A model generated the notes under the pieces. The model was not told the DNA's origin and ran no database searches. It saw only the letters and a list, made by a program, of their open reading frames with translations. 33,327 nt of DNA from the NCBI GenBank assembly GCA_023665185.1, contig JAMPEL010000026.1, positions 1 to 33,327 of the forward strand, in the 5' to 3' direction. The stretch is from Roseburia sp. (GTDB lineage Bacteria > Bacteroidota > Bacteroidia > Bacteroidales > Bacteroidaceae). This document shows, in pieces, positions 6,433 through 17,028 of this stretch. The number at the start of each line of letters is the position of its first letter. Positions within the stretch are counted from its first letter, which is position 1. The position numbers and the translations under genes are program-made.

Positions 6433-9177
6433 ATGAGAAAAAGCATTCTCTTACTATGTGTGTATGCTTCTGTATCCACTTTGCGACTGACCGCGCAATC
6501 GGTGACGAAATACGAATATTGGACAAACCATCACACCGGCGACAGGAAGAGCGGATGGGCAGACGGAGGAATCATCGACTTCGATGCCGACATGTCGCAA
6601 CTGGGTATGGGATTCCATGTTTTTTCATTCCGAATGCAGGACAGTGAAGGAAACTGGAGCGTGCCCTACACAAAGATGTTCTACCGCACACAAACGGTAG
6701 ACAGGCTCTCCGCCATAGCATACGAGTACTGGACAGACCATAGTGTGGCAAATGTCAGAAGAGGCACAGTGAGTAACGGACTCATAGAGCTGGACGCGGA
6801 TTTGTCGGAACTTCCTGAAGGGTTTCACACGCTGACGCTCCGCACACAGGATGGCAGCGGGGCATGGAGCGTGCCCTACACAAAGATGTTCTACCGCACA
6901 CAAACGGTGGTCAGACTCTCCGCCACAGCATACGAGTACTGGACAGACCACAATGTGGCAAATGTCAGAGGAGGCACTGTGAGTAACGGACTCATAGAGC
7001 TGGACGCGGATTTGTCGGAACTTCCGGAAGGATTTCATACATTGACGCTCCGCACACAGGATGGCAGCGGAGCATGGAGTGTGCCCTACACAAAGATGTT
7101 CTACCGTATGCAGGCGGCAGAACCACGACAGACCGTAGCCTGTGAATATTACATTGACCATGATGCGGCGAACCGCAAACGGATGGATACCGATGCGGCA
7201 GGGCTTGTCAATATTGATGTCGATGCAAGCGGTCTTGCCGATGGCATACATACGTTGTCATTCCGTACACAAGACACGAGTGGTGCATGGAGTACACCCT
7301 GCCACAGACTGTTTGCTGTGGAACGTTGTGCAAGAATCATGGGCTATGAATACTGGTTTAATAAGGATTATGACCTTCGTGTGTTCGAACAGGTTGAGCC
7401 TGTCGATGTGTATCATGCAAAGAATGTCCAGATAGACGTCACTCCGGTGTGGAATGACGGGGATGAGGAGGCGGAGAATGTGTTCCATATCAGGTTCCGG
7501 AACACCAAAGGGGAATGGAGCGAGCTAATCTCGCATACATTCACAAAGGGGCAGTTGCAGATGGAACTTGCTGACTATGAGATATTGAAAGCGTTCTATC
7601 ATGCCACCGGAGGAGAGAACTGGACTGAGCAATGGGACATATCATCATCGGAAATCCATGCAGGGCAATGGAATGGCGTGAATTTCAAAGAAGGAAAGGT
7701 GTACGACATATTCCTGCCGGACAACAATCTTACGGGCAAATTGCCGGCGGAGATATTCATGCTTTCCAATTTGGAAAGTATCAGTCTTGACGGCAACCGG
7801 CTTTCCGGACGCATAGACAGTCTGTTTGCCGACAACGGAGAAGACACTGTGTCGGAGCTGCTCACATCGGTGAGCCTGAGCGGCAACGAATTGCATGGCG
7901 ATGTGTCACCGTTTGCCTATTCCATACCTTCGCTTCGCAAGCTCAATGTATCTGGCAACCGACTGACGGAAATCAGCAATGGTTTGCCCGATGAGCTGAC
8001 AGACATCGATCTTGCCAGCCAGTTTGTAGAATATGTCAATGAGCAGAGCGGAGTGCCTACGCTTGTCCGCAACACCCCGACAATGCTCCTGCCGCTTGGC
8101 GAGAGCATGGCTATTCCGCTCAATTCATTGCAGATGTATGGTATGAATGTGGATGCGGAAGGCAATTCCAATATGCCTGATTATCTTATTACTGACAAAA
8201 CCGGGAGCATAAGATTGCCATTGAGGTATGACAGTGATGAGGCGGTGTATAAATGCCGGCTTGACAGAGAATGGCATACAGGTGCAAGAGACACTCTGAT
8301 TGCGGTGCAGCAATCGGGACTGGCAAAGGGATATGCCATGAATGTATTGCTCGATTTCAAATCTGGTGACGCAAATATCGACCATACCGTTGATGTGCTT
8401 GATGTGCAGCATACACTGAATTATATTCTGACAGATGGTAATGGCAGCATACTCCCGTTCAATTTCATAGCCGCTGACACATTCTGCGATTCGCTGATTA
8501 CGGTGCAGGATATGGTGAGAACCATCGGCATCGTGCTCGACACGGATTTCGGAGAAATGAGTATGGCAAAAAGACGCAGCCTGTATTCGGCGGGAGAGGT
8601 TGCCGATGCGCGTCTCTATGTACAACAGGGAAGGCTCATGCTCGACACCTCCGTGCCGGTAGCGGCGATGGACATCATTATAGACAATGCCTCAGAGGGC
8701 GAGGTGCGTATGCTGACCGACAAGAGCCGTTTTGCAACTGTATTCCGGCAGAAAGATAATTGTCTGCGTATGCTTGTCTACTCACCTTCGGGAGACATGT
8801 TCGCTAATGGCTGTACGGAACTTGCGGAACTCGGTTGTGGCGATGCGAGGATTGTCAATGCCACTTTGGCGGATACAGACGCGCGCTATGTTTCTGTCAG
8901 CTTTGCGGACATTGCCAGTGGAGTGGACATTGCCCAGGCAGATGCCGATTTTGATTTGCAGTTCGATGGCGAACAGCTTACAGTCCGTATGTCAGACAAG
9001 AGCCGGCAAATGATTGTCGACATTATAGATATGCAGGGACGGGTGCTCGCCACAAAAGAATACAGCGCGCAACCGACAGGCACTTTCGTTGCAGATATTC
9101 CGCCTATTGGCGAGGGTGTATATATAGTGAGAGCGAGCAACGGAGAAGTCAGTAAGACGTTGAAAATAAGAAAATGA
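6433..9177 (+). CDS. Secreted multidomain protein: 70-aa repeats, LRR, dockerin-like domain, T9SS-like tail
   Basis: 914 residues. The signal peptide (1-22) ends in TAQ. Four 70-residue repeats run from about 27 to 305, each with YEYWTDH, a short acidic strand and a GAWSVPYTKMFYR-like end; a degenerate fifth reaches about 375. A leucine-rich domain (about 381-516) has the pattern LKAFYHATGGENWTEQW, then LPDNNLTGKLPAEI. Residues 644-705 resemble a type I dockerin: GDANIDHTVDVLDVQ fits the D-x-N-x-D calcium loop and FNFIAADTFCDSLITVQD the second one. Residues 722-850 may be cohesin-like. The last 75 residues resemble a type A Type IX sorting tail (IIDMQGRVLATKE, GVYIVRAS, KTLKIRK). The protein is probably attached to or released at the cell surface. 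Its stop overlaps the next start by 4 nt, implying translational coupling. Confidence 0.85.
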   Translation: MRKSILLLCVYASVSTLRLTAQSVTKYEYWTNHHTGDRKSGWADGGIIDFDADMSQLGMGFHVFSFRMQDSEGNWSVPYTKMFYRTQTVDRLSAIAYEYWTDHSVANVRRGTVSNGLIELDADLSELPEGFHTLTLRTQDGSGAWSVPYTKMFYRTQTVVRLSATAYEYWTDHNVANVRGGTVSNGLIELDADLSELPEGFHTLTLRTQDGSGAWSVPYTKMFYRMQAAEPRQTVACEYYIDHDAANRKRMDTDAAGLVNIDVDASGLADGIHTLSFRTQDTSGAWSTPCHRLFAVERCARIMGYEYWFNKDYDLRVFEQVEPVDVYHAKNVQIDVTPVWNDGDEEAENVFHIRFRNTKGEWSELISHTFTKGQLQMELADYEILKAFYHATGGENWTEQWDISSSEIHAGQWNGVNFKEGKVYDIFLPDNNLTGKLPAEIFMLSNLESISLDGNRLSGRIDSLFADNGEDTVSELLTSVSLSGNELHGDVSPFAYSIPSLRKLNVSGNRLTEISNGLPDELTDIDLASQFVEYVNEQSGVPTLVRNTPTMLLPLGESMAIPLNSLQMYGMNVDAEGNSNMPDYLITDKTGSIRLPLRYDSDEAVYKCRLDREWHTGARDTLIAVQQSGLAKGYAMNVLLDFKSGDANIDHTVDVLDVQHTLNYILTDGNGSILPFNFIAADTFCDSLITVQDMVRTIGIVLDTDFGEMSMAKRRSLYSAGEVADARLYVQQGRLMLDTSVPVAAMDIIIDNASEGEVRMLTDKSRFATVFRQKDNCLRMLVYSPSGDMFANGCTELAELGCGDARIVNATLADTDARYVSVSFADIASGVDIAQADADFDLQFDGEQLTVRMSDKSRQMIVDIIDMQGRVLATKEYSAQPTGTFVADIPPIGEGVYIVRASNGEVSKTLKIRK
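6511..7347 (+). repeat. 210-bp in-frame tandem repeats within the secreted protein gene
   Basis: Units start near 6511, 6718, 6928 and 7138, exactly 210 bp (70 codons) apart. Units two and three are almost identical in DNA: long stretches around 6770-6830 and 6980-7040 match base for base. The first and fourth have diverged. Near-identity at synonymous sites points to a recent duplication or gene conversion. Confidence 0.9.
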
Positions 9178-12100
9178 ACATTCTGATTGTCAAAAGATAT
9201 ATGAATAAGAATATAAGAAACGCATTCATCTTTTCCATGATATGGCTCATATCGGCTGCGATGTATTCGCAGGCTAATATGGCTGGTATTAAATCGTTCG
9301 GATGTGGAGCCGGAAGAGAGGTGAGCATACCTGTTTATCTTGCCAACCATGACGAGGTTGTGGCTGTACAGCTCAAACTGGAAATGCCGTTTGCACTGGA
9401 CGAGCGGCAGGGCTGCAAACTGTCGGACAGAAGCAACGGACACAGCATCTCGGTGAGAAAACTCAACGGCACCCAATATTTGTTTGTAATTTATTCTGCC
9501 TCCAACAAACCATTGAGGGGCACTTCGGGAGACTTATTCTACATTCCGGTAACGATTCCTGAAACCTGCCTTGCAGGCGACAGCTACTCCATTACATGCT
9601 TGCAGCAAATAATAAGCGATGCTGAGGGACGCAATATCTGTAATGGAGGTTTTGAGGATGCGACTGTCACCATTACCAATGAGCCTCATCCAGACCTTGA
9701 AGCGGGCGATGTGAGGACTTCTGAAACGCAGATTGTTCCAGGAGAAAATATTGCGGCGTCATGGTCTGTGACTAATGTGGGCAGTCTGAATACATCAAGC
9801 GGATGGAAAGAAAACGTCAGTCTGGTGTCTGCCTCTGGAGAGCGTTGTTTCCTCGGGACAGTCTATTATGAGGGGATACTGGCAGCAGGTGAGAACGTTT
9901 TGCGGCAGGCTGACTTTCAAATATCCGGACTTCCAGGTCTTGGAGGTAGTGTAAGTCTGGAAGTTGAAGTGGTGGCGGACAATGACTGTGGCGAACTTCC
10001 CATTGACGAGGACAACAATATTGCATTGTCGGCAAAAGAACTGAAACTTGCCGAAGTCTTGACATTGGAGATGCCGTCATCAGCTATTGTGGAAACTTAT
10101 TCTGCGCCGATAGCTTGCAAACTGTACAGAAGCGGAAGCTGGGCGACAGACCAGACATTCAGTGTGTCGGCAGAAGATGACGCACGTCTGCAAACTCCCA
10201 AAGAAGTCACTGTCAAGGCGGGACAGTCTGGCTGCATGTTCTATGTGTCTGTTAAGGACAACGATATATTGGACGAAGACTCGATTATATACATCACAGT
10301 GTCGGGTAACGGTTATGCACAGACCCAATCGGCAATATGTATAGAAGACGATGAATTGCCGAGACTCAATGTGGAAATGTCGAAAAATGTCATAGAAGAA
10401 GGTGATAAATTCAAACTGACTGTAAATGCAGAGCGCGCAGTGTCTGCTCCGCTCACAGTATATTTGTCATGCGACTATCCTCAGCGTTTCACTTTCCCCT
10501 CGCAGATTGTAATTCCGAAGGGCAAAAAAACGGCAAGTACGGATATATCCGCCGTTGATGACAATTTGCCGGATATGACTGTCGATGCCACATTCAAGGC
10601 AATAGCGGAACGGCATGAAAGTGGCGAGGGTTTTATTATGCTGAATGACAATGATGTTCCGGAAATAGAACTTATACTTACTCCGCAAACCGTCAGCGAA
10701 TCGGCAGGAAATGCAGCTATTGTAGGAAAGTTGCGACGTACATCACATAAAGACTCAAAAGTGACGGTCAATTTGTCGGACAATGCCTCTGGTGAGCTTG
10801 TATATTCCACACAGACACTGGTGCTGGAGTCGGGTGTGGAAGAAAACATGTTTGTAATCGGGGTGAAAGACAACACACTTGTCGATGGTGACAGGGTATA
10901 TGATGTGACCGCAGCCGTATATATTTCATCTTGCAACTGTTCGGCATCAGGAACAACGGCAGGTACTGTCTCGAAAAAAATAACGGTGACAGACGATGAC
11001 GGTCCCGCACTTTCATTGAAAGCCCGCAAGACTACAGTTCTCGAAGGTACAACAGCTACAATCACGCTTACACGGAATGCTTTTGTCGATGAGGCTCTGG
11101 AAATCCGTCTTGCAAGTGATGATGACGACGCACTGGAATATGAGCATGAAATCTTATTCCCGGCAGGGGTGTCGTCAATTGATATTCCTGTGAAAATTAA
11201 AAAGAACTCAGCGACAGACGACCACCGTACCGTCACGTTCACCGCTTCGGGAAAGGATTTCCCGGACGGCACATGCTGGATGATGATTACAGATAACACA
11301 TTGCCGGATGCAGTGTTGCAGGGGTTCACTCTCTCAGCGTTCAATGTGGAAGCAAAAGGCAGTACAAACATCATGCTGACAGTCGCCAATAACGGTGATG
11401 CCATTCTGCCGGCTAAGACAAAGATTTCTATTTTCTTCAACGGTTACCTATATACCACTCTCAAAACTGTTGGAGATATTGCTCCGGGAGATAGTGAGAT
11501 TGTGTCCGAAAGTATAGACATGCCGGATATGACAGGCGATTATACGATGCAGGCTGTTGTAAACGAGTCTCAATCCATTAAGGAACTTTTCTATGGGAAT
11601 AATACTTCAGACCAGATTACAGTGCGCTTGTTGCCTCGATTCACAGCGGTTGTCGCACCAGCAAAACTTGTTTATTCACAAGGCGAGACTGTCATCCTCA
11701 AAGGTAAAGCCACAGGACGGGCGGCAGCGAATGCCGATGTGGATGTGTTCATTGTAAACTCCGGCTATCGTGATGTGGTCAGGACGAAGACTGATAGCAC
11801 AGGAGAGTTTACGGCGGAGTATCTTCCTCTTTCAGGACAAACAGGACATTTCTTTGTCGGAGCGTGCTATCCTAATGAGCAAAATACTGTCGCACAGGCG
11901 GAATTTGACATAATCGGATTGAAAATTGTATCGGGCAATAACGAATATATCAAGGTGGAACAAGGTGTAGAGCACCGTGGAAGCATCTGTGTGTCCAATC
12001 CGTCGTCAATAGACATGCGGAATGTCACATTGTCCTTAGTGTCCGCCCCGGCAAACTGTTCCTTTGAATATGATGAAAACGACAATATTCCAGCCGGAAA

Positions 12101-15100
12101 GGATGTGCTTTTCAATTATACATTGAAGACTGATGCTGCGACAATTGGCAACAACTGGCAGAGAGTCACCTTGCGGCTTTCTGATGGTTACGGTACGGAA
12201 ACAGACCTCAATGTATTCTATTATTGTCTGGCATCACAACCGAAACTGGAGAGTGGCATTGAATCTATTTCTGTCAATATGGTCAAAAATGAAATCCGTG
12301 AGTATGAGCTGAGCATATCCAATACAGGAAAAGGAGAAACCGGACCGCTCACTTTGGCTATTCCAAAGGCAGAATGGATTAGTGCGGACTGCACTTCCTA
12401 TCCATCACTGGCATACGGAGAGACTGCCACATTAAAAATCAAACTCCATCCGACGGATGATATGCCTTACAACTCAACCTACACCACTCGCATTGCTGTG
12501 GCAGGCAGCAATGGCTGCTCTTTCGTTTGGGATGCTGACTTCAAAGTTGTAAGCAGCGGAATAGGGCGCATAGAGTTTGATGTGATAGACGAATATACTT
12601 ATTATAATGAGGACGCGCCTCATGTGGACAGTGCTGCTGTTATCATAAAGGAACCATACAGCAACAAGATTGTAGACTCCGGCATGTCAGGAAAGGACGG
12701 ACGGTTTCTGTCGAAAGAACTTCCGTGCGGCACTTACTATTGCTACATCCGCAAAAAGCAGCATAGTGATGCGTCATTTGTGATGACTGTCGAGCCTTCG
12801 GAAACAGTCCGCAAGACAGTCTCGTTGCTCTATGCGCCAATACGTTATTCATGGAGCGGAGAAAAAACTGAGATTGGCGACACATATCAATTTACGCTGA
12901 ACACGGAGTTTGAGACAAATGTACCTGTTCCGGTTGTAGTCATTGACTTCACTGGTGAAGTGCCTGCCGACATGACCCCGGGCGATACGGCTGTTGTCAT
13001 GGCAATGGTTACCAATCACGGACTTGTGGCGGCGGAAAATGTACTGGTGAGAACCGGAGAGCACGATTATTATACTGCCACTCCGCTGACAACATCCTTA
13101 GGCACTTTGGAGGCGAACACCACTCGGGTTGTGCCTGTTGTAATTACCCGAAAAGCCGCTTTGGAAGCAAAGTTGCGCGAGGATCCAGGTATTCATTGTA
13201 CTTTCACACCGACCATCACTGTATTCTCGACATATAGAAGAAGATGCAATTTTGAGACTGCGGAATGGGAATACTACGATATTCGTGGGGAACTTCCTCT
13301 GCCAACTGCAAACATCCATTGCCATATCGTGCTGCCGGACTTGACTCATATCCCTGATGTAACCGATCCTGAACCGTGGAGAGGTTTCCCATGGTTGGGA
13401 GAACCGGATCGTCCGATAGTCCTAAGACCGACAGAACCGGAGACCCCGCCACTTCCAGGGAATGACTTCGAGTTGCCTGATTTGGGCGATTTGCTGGATA
13501 TTAACAGCAATTTGTCACTTCCTTATATGGAAGAATTGAAAGGCTGTCAAAGAGAATGTGTAGAGGAAGTCGGGCGGATTGCTTTTGACTTGCTTACAAA
13601 CAGCTCTTCGGGCGAGGAATGCGCCGCATCCACAATGGGACGTTTCAACGCATGTACCAACGCACTCCAGACAGGATGGAGAATTGGCAAATGGACGACA
13701 GACTGTCTGATTCCTTTCCTGCAACAAAGAATACATGTGCTTGAACAAAACAGGACAGAAGAAAACAGGATTGAGACAGATGAGAAAATCAGGATGTTGA
13801 ATGATGATGTTGATAAACTGAAGAAAGCGACAGAGGATAATGACGACAAAGAGGACGAGTATGCCCAAGAATATGAGAAGGTAAACAAGAATTTTCCTGA
13901 TGACAGCATTGTCCACAAAGCAGACTCGACAGATATTATCAAGGATATTATAGATCATATTGAAGAGGAAACTCTTTCGGAAGAAAGCAGACAAGATATT
14001 CTTGAGAAATACAAGGATTCCATTTTGAGCGAGGAAGAGATTCTTGCCCTTTTCGCCCGGTTGGACGAGAGTATCGCAAAGTGGGATACTCCAGAATGGA
14101 ATGACGGACTAATCAATATGGACAAATTCTATTCTGCTGTACATTTTATACAGGCAGAAGACAAGCGTGCGCAGGATTTGGGTTATGCCGATTATCCTGA
14201 TTTGTATCTAAGTTATGCCGATTTGTTCACAGACATATACTTCAAGAACGAGCCTAAGGGATGCACCAAAGTGACCATGCAGTTCTCGCAGAGCGCAAGC
14301 ATGACCCGCGAAGCTTTCAAAGGTTATCTGAGCATAGAGAACACCAATGATCTGAGTGCAATCACAGATCTCAGTCTGAAGATGAGCGTACTCGACAAGG
14401 AGGGCAACGACTGCACACATCTGTTCTATATCAATCCGGTTTATGATACGCAAGGAATAACCTTGTCCGATGGTAAGGGACGGATAGAAGCCGCACAGAC
14501 AGGCACATATACCGTGTTGTTTATTCCGACAAAGAATGCTGCGCCGGAGACTCCTACTGACTACAGATTCACTGGATATTTCTCTTATGTCAATCCATAC
14601 ACGGGAGATGTGTCCTCCCATACCCTGATGCCGATTACCATGACAGTCAGTCCCTCACCATCACTCAATGTGGATTACTTCATCCAAAGGGATGTCTTCT
14701 CAGACGACCCACTGACCGAAACGATAGAGAAGTCTGTACCTGCCGAGATGGCTGTGCTGGTACACAATGTGGGCTATGGAGATGCGAAGAATGTAAGTTT
14801 CAACGTACAGCAGCCGCAGATTGTCGATAATGAGAAAGGGCTGGCAATAGACATGCGCATAGTAGGCTCTTCATTCAACGGAATAGACAAGTCTGTGGCC
14901 ATCGGTGCATCGACTGTCACAAATTTCGGCACAATACCTGCAATGGAGACAGCCTGTGCACAATGGTGGCAGGAAAGTTCGCTGTTGGGGCATTTCACTG
15001 AATATGATGTGGAAGCTACCCACATAACAAGTTATGGCAACGACAGTTTGTCATTGCTCAATAATGTGTCTGTCCATGAACTCATACACAGTGTGGTAGC

Positions 15101-16820
15101 CTCCTCCGCAACAGGAGATTTCATAACCGCATTCCTTGTCAACGACATGGCCGACTCGGAAGATATGCCGGACATGCTGTATCTGTCGGACGGAACCACG
15201 GAAAGTGTAGAGAACGCTACCGTCATATCCTGCAAGTCAATGGGTGGCAACCAATATGCGCTGACTCTGTATGCTCCCGTTGCCGGATGGAATTATACGG
15301 CATTGTCCGACCCTACAATGGGGCGGATGACACTGTCTGCAATAAGTCGTGCGGACGGAACAAATGTCGATTCGCATAACTTCTGGCAAACCGACTGCAC
15401 ACTGCGCGATGGAAAGAAACCTTTGTATGAGAACCTGTTGCATCTTGCTGACAGAATGGATGCAGGAAGCGTGACATACACATTGACATTCGTTCCTAAG
15501 CCAATCCAGTATGAGGTGAGGGTTAAACAGGAGAACAGCGGAGGTACTGTGCAGGGTGCCGTAAACGGGATGTATGACAATGGTGCGGTACTGACCCTTG
15601 TGGCTGTTCCCGATGAGGGATTCAGACTGGGCTTCTGGCAGGTGAACGGAGAGGTGTACGGAACAGAAGATGTCTTCACTTTCACAGTAGAGCAAGACGC
15701 GGAAATCCAAGCCATATTCGAGGAAGAACAGATTCACACGCAGGAATACGCTTTGTCGGAAGGATGGAACTGGGTGTCACAAGGACTGAGAACGGACATT
15801 GATTTGTCGGTTTTCAACGGTAAGGCGGAACAGATTCTTCAGCAAACCAACGGATTGGCAACAGAACCTGTTACCGGATTGCATCCTCTTGAAGCCTACA
15901 AGGTGAGAATGAGCGAGGATGCGGACATCACCATGAGTGGCTATGCGCTCAGTCCTGCAAAAAACAAGATTGACTTGCAAGCAGGATGGAACTGGATAGG
16001 TTGCCCTATTGACTATACCCGGACGCTTGATGACGCATTCCTTTATTCTGCTCCGGAAGAGGGAGATGTGGTGTGCGGACAAGACGGCTACGCTGTGTAT
16101 GAAGACGGCAGATGGTGTGGAACACTCACTGCTGTCACTTCCGGATACGGCTATCTCTATAAATCCATGTCCGGCAAGCAGCTTGTCTACAACACTGATT
16201 GGCTTTATGAGTATGAGATTCCGGTTCCGGACAAGCAGCAGGCTGACAATCCGGAATGGAGGGCAGACAAGCGTCTATATCCTCATACTATGAATATCAC
16301 AGCCGATGTATATACGGGTGAGGAAAAAACAAGTCCGGACGTTTACCGTATAGGAGCTTTCAATGAAGATGAGTGCCGTGGAGTGGGCGAGTATGTGCAA
16401 GGCACGCTCTATTTAACGGTGTATGGCGAAGGTGGTGAGCAGATTACTTTCAAGGCACTTGACTGTCGCACCGGAGACATTTGGAATGTCGAGGAAAGTG
16501 AATTGTTTGTGTCCGACGCGCTTGGCAGTCCCAAGAAGCCTTATCTCTTGCATGTGCCTGACGGAAGAACGGGCATTGCCGGTCAGACTGCCGCTTGGAG
16601 CATCACACCATTGACAGCCACCGACTATATTCATGTTGTCTCAGGATTCGGTCATACCGATGAGGTCAGAATCGTCAGTTTGTCAGGCTCTCTTGCTCTA
16701 TTGGCAAACGACATTGCAGATGGAGCGTCTGTCTGCATCTCGCATCTTTCATCCGGTGTCTACATTGTTACAGCAAGAAGTAGGGGACACGTTTATAGGA
16801 CAAAGATTGTGAAGTATTAG
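9174..16820 (+). CDS. Giant secreted protein (2548 aa): cohesin-like, CARDB, Calx-beta, coiled coil, InlB-like repeat, T9SS-like tail
   Basis: The ATG at 9174 overlaps the previous stop (ATGA). An internal ATG at 9201 gives a more usual signal peptide (MNKNIRNAFIFSMIWLISAAMYSQ). Approximate domain order: cohesin-like 35-165 (REVSIPVYLANHDEVVAVQLKL, then RGTSGDLFYIPVTI); CARDB-like 171-290; four Calx-beta domains 296-710, each ending in a DDD- or DND-type turn; a second CARDB-like 712-825; Ig-like domains to about 1130; a carboxypeptidase-regulatory-like domain 1132-1210; a proline-rich linker near 1420; a Cys-containing helical block from 1457; an acidic coiled coil 1525-1570; a conserved beta region from 1696; an InlB-like repeat 2113-2186; two GWNW-type modules 2194-2330; and a sorting tail 2482-2548. 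Beta-sandwich stacks of this kind are typical of extracellular adhesins. No enzyme motif is seen. Confidence 0.85.
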   Translation: MNILIVKRYMNKNIRNAFIFSMIWLISAAMYSQANMAGIKSFGCGAGREVSIPVYLANHDEVVAVQLKLEMPFALDERQGCKLSDRSNGHSISVRKLNGTQYLFVIYSASNKPLRGTSGDLFYIPVTIPETCLAGDSYSITCLQQIISDAEGRNICNGGFEDATVTITNEPHPDLEAGDVRTSETQIVPGENIAASWSVTNVGSLNTSSGWKENVSLVSASGERCFLGTVYYEGILAAGENVLRQADFQISGLPGLGGSVSLEVEVVADNDCGELPIDEDNNIALSAKELKLAEVLTLEMPSSAIVETYSAPIACKLYRSGSWATDQTFSVSAEDDARLQTPKEVTVKAGQSGCMFYVSVKDNDILDEDSIIYITVSGNGYAQTQSAICIEDDELPRLNVEMSKNVIEEGDKFKLTVNAERAVSAPLTVYLSCDYPQRFTFPSQIVIPKGKKTASTDISAVDDNLPDMTVDATFKAIAERHESGEGFIMLNDNDVPEIELILTPQTVSESAGNAAIVGKLRRTSHKDSKVTVNLSDNASGELVYSTQTLVLESGVEENMFVIGVKDNTLVDGDRVYDVTAAVYISSCNCSASGTTAGTVSKKITVTDDDGPALSLKARKTTVLEGTTATITLTRNAFVDEALEIRLASDDDDALEYEHEILFPAGVSSIDIPVKIKKNSATDDHRTVTFTASGKDFPDGTCWMMITDNTLPDAVLQGFTLSAFNVEAKGSTNIMLTVANNGDAILPAKTKISIFFNGYLYTTLKTVGDIAPGDSEIVSESIDMPDMTGDYTMQAVVNESQSIKELFYGNNTSDQITVRLLPRFTAVVAPAKLVYSQGETVILKGKATGRAAANADVDVFIVNSGYRDVVRTKTDSTGEFTAEYLPLSGQTGHFFVGACYPNEQNTVAQAEFDIIGLKIVSGNNEYIKVEQGVEHRGSICVSNPSSIDMRNVTLSLVSAPANCSFEYDENDNIPAGKDVLFNYTLKTDAATIGNNWQRVTLRLSDGYGTETDLNVFYYCLASQPKLESGIESISVNMVKNEIREYELSISNTGKGETGPLTLAIPKAEWISADCTSYPSLAYGETATLKIKLHPTDDMPYNSTYTTRIAVAGSNGCSFVWDADFKVVSSGIGRIEFDVIDEYTYYNEDAPHVDSAAVIIKEPYSNKIVDSGMSGKDGRFLSKELPCGTYYCYIRKKQHSDASFVMTVEPSETVRKTVSLLYAPIRYSWSGEKTEIGDTYQFTLNTEFETNVPVPVVVIDFTGEVPADMTPGDTAVVMAMVTNHGLVAAENVLVRTGEHDYYTATPLTTSLGTLEANTTRVVPVVITRKAALEAKLREDPGIHCTFTPTITVFSTYRRRCNFETAEWEYYDIRGELPLPTANIHCHIVLPDLTHIPDVTDPEPWRGFPWLGEPDRPIVLRPTEPETPPLPGNDFELPDLGDLLDINSNLSLPYMEELKGCQRECVEEVGRIAFDLLTNSSSGEECAASTMGRFNACTNALQTGWRIGKWTTDCLIPFLQQRIHVLEQNRTEENRIETDEKIRMLNDDVDKLKKATEDNDDKEDEYAQEYEKVNKNFPDDSIVHKADSTDIIKDIIDHIEEETLSEESRQDILEKYKDSILSEEEILALFARLDESIAKWDTPEWNDGLINMDKFYSAVHFIQAEDKRAQDLGYADYPDLYLSYADLFTDIYFKNEPKGCTKVTMQFSQSASMTREAFKGYLSIENTNDLSAITDLSLKMSVLDKEGNDCTHLFYINPVYDTQGITLSDGKGRIEAAQTGTYTVLFIPTKNAAPETPTDYRFTGYFSYVNPYTGDVSSHTLMPITMTVSPSPSLNVDYFIQRDVFSDDPLTETIEKSVPAEMAVLVHNVGYGDAKNVSFNVQQPQIVDNEKGLAIDMRIVGSSFNGIDKSVAIGASTVTNFGTIPAMETACAQWWQESSLLGHFTEYDVEATHITSYGNDSLSLLNNVSVHELIHSVVASSATGDFITAFLVNDMADSEDMPDMLYLSDGTTESVENATVISCKSMGGNQYALTLYAPVAGWNYTALSDPTMGRMTLSAISRADGTNVDSHNFWQTDCTLRDGKKPLYENLLHLADRMDAGSVTYTLTFVPKPIQYEVRVKQENSGGTVQGAVNGMYDNGAVLTLVAVPDEGFRLGFWQVNGEVYGTEDVFTFTVEQDAEIQAIFEEEQIHTQEYALSEGWNWVSQGLRTDIDLSVFNGKAEQILQQTNGLATEPVTGLHPLEAYKVRMSEDADITMSGYALSPAKNKIDLQAGWNWIGCPIDYTRTLDDAFLYSAPEEGDVVCGQDGYAVYEDGRWCGTLTAVTSGYGYLYKSMSGKQLVYNTDWLYEYEIPVPDKQQADNPEWRADKRLYPHTMNITADVYTGEEKTSPDVYRIGAFNEDECRGVGEYVQGTLYLTVYGEGGEQITFKALDCRTGDIWNVEESELFVSDALGSPKKPYLLHVPDGRTGIAGQTAAWSITPLTATDYIHVVSGFGHTDEVRIVSLSGSLALLANDIADGASVCISHLSSGVYIVTARSRGHVYRTKIVKY

Positions 16821-16839
16821 TCTGATTGTTTTTTGATAG

Positions 16840-16963
16840 CCCCTCCGTTGCTTCGCGCCATGCTTTATATTGACTTGCTGATGAGTGTATATCAGTTATA
16901 ATGAAGGTCTGGTATGTAGCTTCTCTTCCTGATTTGAGGATATGGCACGAAGTGGCGGAGGGG
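16840..16963. repeat. Degenerate MITE-like element
   Basis: Terminal inverted repeats CCCCTCCGTTGCTTCGCGCCAT (left, 16840-16861) and its near complement (right, 16942-16963) match at about 18 of 22 positions. The ends resemble those of the elements at 18026 and 33181 (CCTCCGTCACTTCGTGACAC), but the central palindromes are gone. Confidence 0.6.
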
Positions 16964-17028
16964 GTTGTTGAATGTATCGTGCTGCATCTGTCAATGTATT
17001 GGCAAAATATGTAGATTGCTGTCATTTT

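Noticed and set aside
8125-8625. Long open frames antisense to the large secreted genes
   Set aside because: They are shadows of long high-quality genes on the plus strand and show no domain signature.
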